From: JAAYGT01 sp050252075
GTDB taxonomy: Bacteria; Pseudomonadota; Gammaproteobacteria; Burkholderiales; Burkholderiaceae_B
Length of the DNA stretch: 45,750 nt
NCBI GenBank assembly: GCA_050252075.1
Contig: JBFWLP010000015.1
Location: forward strand, 1 to 45,750
Direction: 5' to 3'
In this document: positions 42,570-45,750 of the stretch, piece after piece
How the letters are laid out: each line of letters opens with the position of its first letter
Position numbering within the stretch: the first letter of the stretch is position 1
Position numbers and translations under genes: made by a program
Notes under the pieces: model-generated
Seen by the model: the letters and a program-made list of their open reading frames with translations, nothing else
What the model was told of the DNA's origin: nothing
Database searches by the model: none

Positions 42570-44338
42570 AATGCGATACCTAGAGAAAAGTGCAAGCGTA
42601 AACGACGGTCGCGCTGGCCATAGGCCAGGTCGACGTAAAAAGGCCCGGCCGGGGTGCGGAACGCGGCTCCCACACCATACCCCAACGCAATATCCATGCT
42701 GCGGAAGGAGTCCGCCGCATCACCGGCATCGACAAAGAAATTGATGCCGACTTGTTCATTCAGGTAATGCGTGTACTCGACACTGGCCACGGCCAGGGCA
42801 TTTGCGCCGACGACGGCATCGCCCACGTCTTTACCAATACTGTCGTAACGATAGCCTCGAATAGACCGGGCTCCCCCGGTGCGGTAGCCAAAGTCCTGCG
42901 GCAAGCGGTCAGTTTTCGTCCAGACCTTTCCCACCTCGCCCCGTACGGTGAGCACATCGTAACGACCTATGCTCCACCACTGCTGACCCCGAATGCCAAC
43001 CCGGTAGAACGGTTCGCCGTCGTCGAGCGTGACACCGGCCCCCAGCCCCAAGTCGATCAGGTGGCCCTCGCGGGGATCGTATTTGGCATTGACATCACGG
43101 CGCAACCAGTTCCACGTGCCTACCAATGTGGGCACCTCGTAACCCGGAGCGCCGCTGATACGCGTACGATCGTGAGCCGCGACCAGGCTCCAGAGCGTTT
43201 CGTACTCCACACGGCTGTCGCCCGCCGCCTTGCGCTCCTGTCGACGCACCCAACCCAGACCAACGCGCCGGTTGTCCAGCCCTTCAATATCAGAGTGCTC
43301 AAAGAGGGTACCGAAACTGTTCCGGTAGCCGTCTTCGGACGGCGGAAGATTGACATCGAAAAACACGCGCTGGCGGTTCTTGTCGACACCCGCCCCTGTT
43401 TCTATCCACACCGGCTGGCCAAACACCACGTTCTGCCGATACAGCCCTTCAACCCGCACACCGTTGTCGCTGTCGGCCCCGATGGATCCCACCGCCCGAC
43501 GCGCGGCCGCCTCGGACACACGCACCTTCACCGGCAGCTGCACCGATCCGTCGCTGTTTTCCTGACGCGCCTCGACACTTTGATCCAGCGTGACAAACGC
43601 GCCCCGGAAGAAGGTCGTGGATTGCAAGGCCTCCTGCCATTGATCGAGCCTGTCCTGATCGTAAGGCTCGCCGGGAGCGTATTTGACGTAGCGGGAAACC
43701 AGCGTCTGGGGCACACGCTCCAGCCCTTCGGTGGTCATGGGCCCCAAACGCACTTGCGGCCCGCTCTGAATGGCCAGCGACAAGTCGGCCTGCGCCCGCT
43801 CGGGATCCACCACGGCGCGGGTCAGCTCGTAGCGGGCGAAAAAGAAGTCTTTGCGGCTGACATTGTCCAGCAGCTCGGTTTTTGCCGAACTCCAGTCGTC
43901 ATTGATAAAGTAGGCTCCCGCCCGCAGCGGCCACTGCTGCCGCAGGCTCTGGACGCGCGAGGAAAACCCCGGCTGCAAGATCTGGCCGGCGAACTGGATA
44001 TCGACCCCGTCAACGACGGTGCGCCGGCCCGGCTCGATAATGATGTCCCACGTTTCACCGGCGTAATCCTTTCCCACTTCCAGAGTGACCACGGGAGCAA
44101 AATACCCCTGGGTTTGCAGCGCCGACACGGTCGCGTCGTGGGCGCGTCGGCGAAGACGCGAGACTTCCCCGCCGTCCTGATCCTCGGCCAGCCGTGTAAT
44201 TGCATTCACGGCACCGATAATGGCTTGTAACGCCTCGGGGGGAACGCCCCCCGGGTCGATCACCACGTCGGGCTTCTCGGCCCGGGCCGATCCCACGGCC
44301 AGCACCATGATCAGCAACGCAAGGAAATGTAGGCGCAT
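42566..44338 (-). CDS. tamA: Translocation and assembly module protein TamA (Omp85 family)
   Basis: 590-residue Omp85-type outer-membrane barrel with periplasmic POTRA domains. The start at 44338 gives a clear signal peptide (residues 1-20, ending SARA); the longer in-frame extension lies inside apbC and is rejected. POTRA domains cover about residues 60-265 (segments such as IIEPGRRTVVDGVDIQFAGQ and YVKYAPGEPYDQDRLDQWQE). The 16-strand barrel follows with GSIGADSDNGVRVEGLYRQ, the lid-loop region GYRTGGARSIRGYRYDSIG containing the conserved RGY, and a C-terminal strand ending LRLHFSLGIAF. It starts four bases after apbC and is translationally coupled to tamB. Confidence 0.94.
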   Translation of the reverse strand: MRLHFLALLIMVLAVGSARAEKPDVVIDPGGVPPEALQAIIGAVNAITRLAEDQDGGEVSRLRRRAHDATVSALQTQGYFAPVVTLEVGKDYAGETWDIIIEPGRRTVVDGVDIQFAGQILQPGFSSRVQSLRQQWPLRAGAYFINDDWSSAKTELLDNVSRKDFFFARYELTRAVVDPERAQADLSLAIQSGPQVRLGPMTTEGLERVPQTLVSRYVKYAPGEPYDQDRLDQWQEALQSTTFFRGAFVTLDQSVEARQENSDGSVQLPVKVRVSEAAARRAVGSIGADSDNGVRVEGLYRQNVVFGQPVWIETGAGVDKNRQRVFFDVNLPPSEDGYRNSFGTLFEHSDIEGLDNRRVGLGWVRRQERKAAGDSRVEYETLWSLVAAHDRTRISGAPGYEVPTLVGTWNWLRRDVNAKYDPREGHLIDLGLGAGVTLDDGEPFYRVGIRGQQWWSIGRYDVLTVRGEVGKVWTKTDRLPQDFGYRTGGARSIRGYRYDSIGKDVGDAVVGANALAVASVEYTHYLNEQVGINFFVDAGDAADSFRSMDIALGYGVGAAFRTPAGPFYVDLAYGQRDRRLRLHFSLGIAF

Positions 44339-44342
44339 GGGC

Positions 44343-45425
44343 TCAGGTTTTGCGGGCCACAACCGTTGGGCGGAAGGGCGATTCTTCGGGCAGGCATGCC
44401 ACCTGCACAGCCACCTGGGCGGCAATATCGTGGTAACGACGCGCGGCCTCGCCCCCGGGTTCGGCCACAACCGTGGGGCACCCGGAATCGGTCTGCGTGC
44501 GTATGCTGAGCTGCAGCGGCAGCGCGCCCAGCCAGGGCACGTTGTACTCGGCCGCCATGAGCCGCCCGCCGTCCTGGCCAAAAATATGTTCCGCATGGCC
44601 GCAGTTGGAGCACACGTGAACCGACATATTCTCCACCAGACCCAGCACGGGCACATTGACCTTCTGGAACATGCGCAGACCGCGCCGCGCGTCGGCCAGG
44701 GCAAGGTCTTGCGGCGTGGTCACAATAACCGCCCCCGTCAGGGGTACTTTCTGGGCCATGGTCAAGGCAATGTCGCCCGTGCCGGGCGGCATGTCCACGA
44801 TCAGGTAGTCCAGGTCATCCCACTGCGTCTGGGTAAGCAGCTGGGTGAGCGCCTGGGTGACCATGGGGCCGCGCCAGATCGCCGGCGCATCGTCATCGAT
44901 CAGAAAACCGATGGAATTGGCCTGCAAGCCATGCCCTGCCAGTGGCCGCATGAATTTTTCGTCGATCATTTGCGGTTTGCCCGACAGCCCCAGCATGATA
45001 GGCACCGAGGGGCCGTAAATGTCGGCGTCGAGCAAACCCACGCGGGCCCCCTGGGCCTGCAGGGCAAGCGCCAGATTAACGGCTGTGGTACTTTTACCCA
45101 CGCCCCCCTTGCCGGAAGCGACAGCAATAATGTTGCGAACTGACGGCAGCGGGCGCAAACCGGCCTGCACAACGTGGCTGGCGATACGCGTCGTGAAGTT
45201 CAGCGCGTCCAGCCGCACGCCCAACGCGGCCAATTTCGTTTCAACCCGTTTCCTGAATTCGTCGTGCCCATTGTATAAAGGGTAACCCAGCTGTAAAGTG
45301 ATTGATGCCGTATCACCGCTTGACTGTATGGTGCAGTTTTGTGCGGTTACCGGCAGCTTTTTCTTGGTGTTCGGGTCAGTTACTTCCGAAAGCGCTTGCA
45401 GTATTTGGTCGTTTCTTGAACTCAT
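44343..45425 (-). CDS. apbC: Iron-sulfur cluster carrier ATPase ApbC/Mrp
   Basis: 360-residue P-loop ATPase that carries and hands over Fe-S clusters. An N-terminal MIP18/DUF59-like domain (about residues 1-85) precedes the deviant Walker A GKGGVGKST (from residue 105). LDADIYGPSVPIMLGL, the switch region YLIVDMPPGTGDIALTMAQK and the cluster-binding CxxC in VHVCSNCGHAEHIFG are all present. The start at 45425 (MSSRNDQILQALSEVTDPNT) follows a 93-base spacer to the divergent membrane-protein gene. tamA begins four bases after its stop, so tamAB may be cotranscribed with apbC. Confidence 0.96.
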   Translation of the reverse strand: MSSRNDQILQALSEVTDPNTKKKLPVTAQNCTIQSSGDTASITLQLGYPLYNGHDEFRKRVETKLAALGVRLDALNFTTRIASHVVQAGLRPLPSVRNIIAVASGKGGVGKSTTAVNLALALQAQGARVGLLDADIYGPSVPIMLGLSGKPQMIDEKFMRPLAGHGLQANSIGFLIDDDAPAIWRGPMVTQALTQLLTQTQWDDLDYLIVDMPPGTGDIALTMAQKVPLTGAVIVTTPQDLALADARRGLRMFQKVNVPVLGLVENMSVHVCSNCGHAEHIFGQDGGRLMAAEYNVPWLGALPLQLSIRTQTDSGCPTVVAEPGGEAARRYHDIAAQVAVQVACLPEESPFRPTVVARKT

Positions 45426-45518
45426 GTGTTCGGCCTTGCTTGAAAAAAGTGCCTCATGGCCCCAAGACTATAGCGAATCAAGGGAATTATTTCCCCATCA
45501 AGGGGTCCAATCAGGTCT

Positions 45519-45750
45519 ATGAATACATTAAATCAAATTCTGCGCGGTGCATTGTTTCTGGTTCTTGCAGTGTTCGGCATGGCCATGGCATTCATTTTCA
45601 TGGTGTCCACAGCCATTGCAATCGCCATACTGTATGTGGTCGCGCGTATCAAGGGGCGTCCGTTCGGCGTCAAGGCGTACTGGGAACAGCGTCGCCGTCC
45701 GCCGTCGCCGTCCGGCGCATTTCGCCCCCAAGACGTCACCGACGTCGAAA
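45519..45750 (+). CDS. Small membrane protein, 3' end outside the window
   Basis: 77 codons are visible before the right edge. The frame starts MNTLNQILRGALFLVLAVFG and has one long hydrophobic region (about residues 9-43), perhaps a hairpin of two helices. A basic, proline-rich tail reading KAYWEQRRRPPSPSGAFRP follows. The family is not recognised. It diverges from apbC. The upstream A/T-rich spacer contains TATAG-like sequences but no well-spaced promoter. No convincing Shine-Dalgarno beyond AGGT is seen, so the start is provisional. Confidence 0.6.
   Translation, partial: MNTLNQILRGALFLVLAVFGMAMAFIFMVSTAIAIAILYVVARIKGRPFGVKAYWEQRRRPPSPSGAFRPQDVTDVE

Noticed and set aside
42752..44230. 492-codon plus-strand frame opposite tamA
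   Set aside because: Shadow of tamA, with low-complexity residues and no start signal; tamA motifs on the other strand are unambiguous.
1..45750. CRISPR arrays, insertion sequences, phage genes, tRNA and rRNA genes
   Set aside because: No repeated spacer array, transposase or integrase motif, or cloverleaf/rRNA sequence was recognised by reading; a computed scan was not possible.

Overview
The window reads as a chromosomal segment of a high-GC betaproteobacterium, most likely a member of the Alcaligenaceae (relatives of Bordetella and Pusillimonas). This placement is an inference from gene content: a TPR protein-lolB-ispE block, coq7, a dcd-decarboxylase block, apbC, riboswitch-controlled gcvTHP and a 3-hydroxyphenylacetate/homogentisate operon. 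No insertion sequence, phage, CRISPR array, rRNA or tRNA was seen. Base composition looks even across the genes. The one clearly AT-rich stretch is the spacer at 24115-24636.

Layout. 1-3165 (minus): secreted TPR protein, lolB and ispE (cut by the window edge). 3250-4077 (plus): mutM. 4106-9699 (plus): a catabolic operon behind a good sigma-70 promoter with an inverted-repeat operator. It holds an unusual metallo-beta-lactamase-fold protein, an FAD hydroxylase and a 75-residue DUF2783 protein (together probably the two-component 3-hydroxyphenylacetate 6-hydroxylase MhaAB), then hmgA and fahA. 9716-11128 (minus): a GlcD/D-2-hydroxyglutarate dehydrogenase-like flavoprotein. 11253-12638 (plus): phosphomannomutase/phosphoglucomutase. 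12635-24114 (minus): a nine-gene surface-polysaccharide operon with a WecA-type initiating transferase, TviB/WbpO dehydrogenase, WbpP-type epimerase, MurJ-type flippase, two single GT4 enzymes, an AsnB-type amidotransferase and a 780-residue tandem GT4 fusion. No polymerase, ligase or chain-length regulator is present.

24115-24636 is non-coding. It contains the strongest novelty candidate in the window: a minus-strand RNA of about 165 nt. It has a near-perfect promoter, a nested stem-loop, a hairpin that presents a CUCCUCC (anti-Shine-Dalgarno) loop, a second CUCCUCC just upstream, and a Rho-independent terminator with a nine-base U tract. It could be a trans-acting small RNA or a terminated leader of the polysaccharide operon.

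24637-30067: coq7 (minus), divergent from osmC-like, thyA and folA (plus). Next come a MocR-type regulator (minus) and a divergent omega-aminotransferase (plus), separated by a spacer with three ATACAGT boxes. 30066-34805 (minus): gcvT, gcvH and gcvP behind a tandem glycine riboswitch and promoter. 34792-38884 (minus): dcd, an AdiA-sized decarboxylase and a HI0933/BaiN-family flavoprotein. 38994-45425 (minus): apbC, tamA and tamB. 45519-45750 (plus): start of a small membrane protein cut by the right edge.

Together the window joins housekeeping functions (isoprenoid, ubiquinone, folate/dTMP, one-carbon and dUTP supply, outer-membrane assembly, DNA repair) with two accessory modules: aromatic acid catabolism and a probably uronamide-containing surface glycan.
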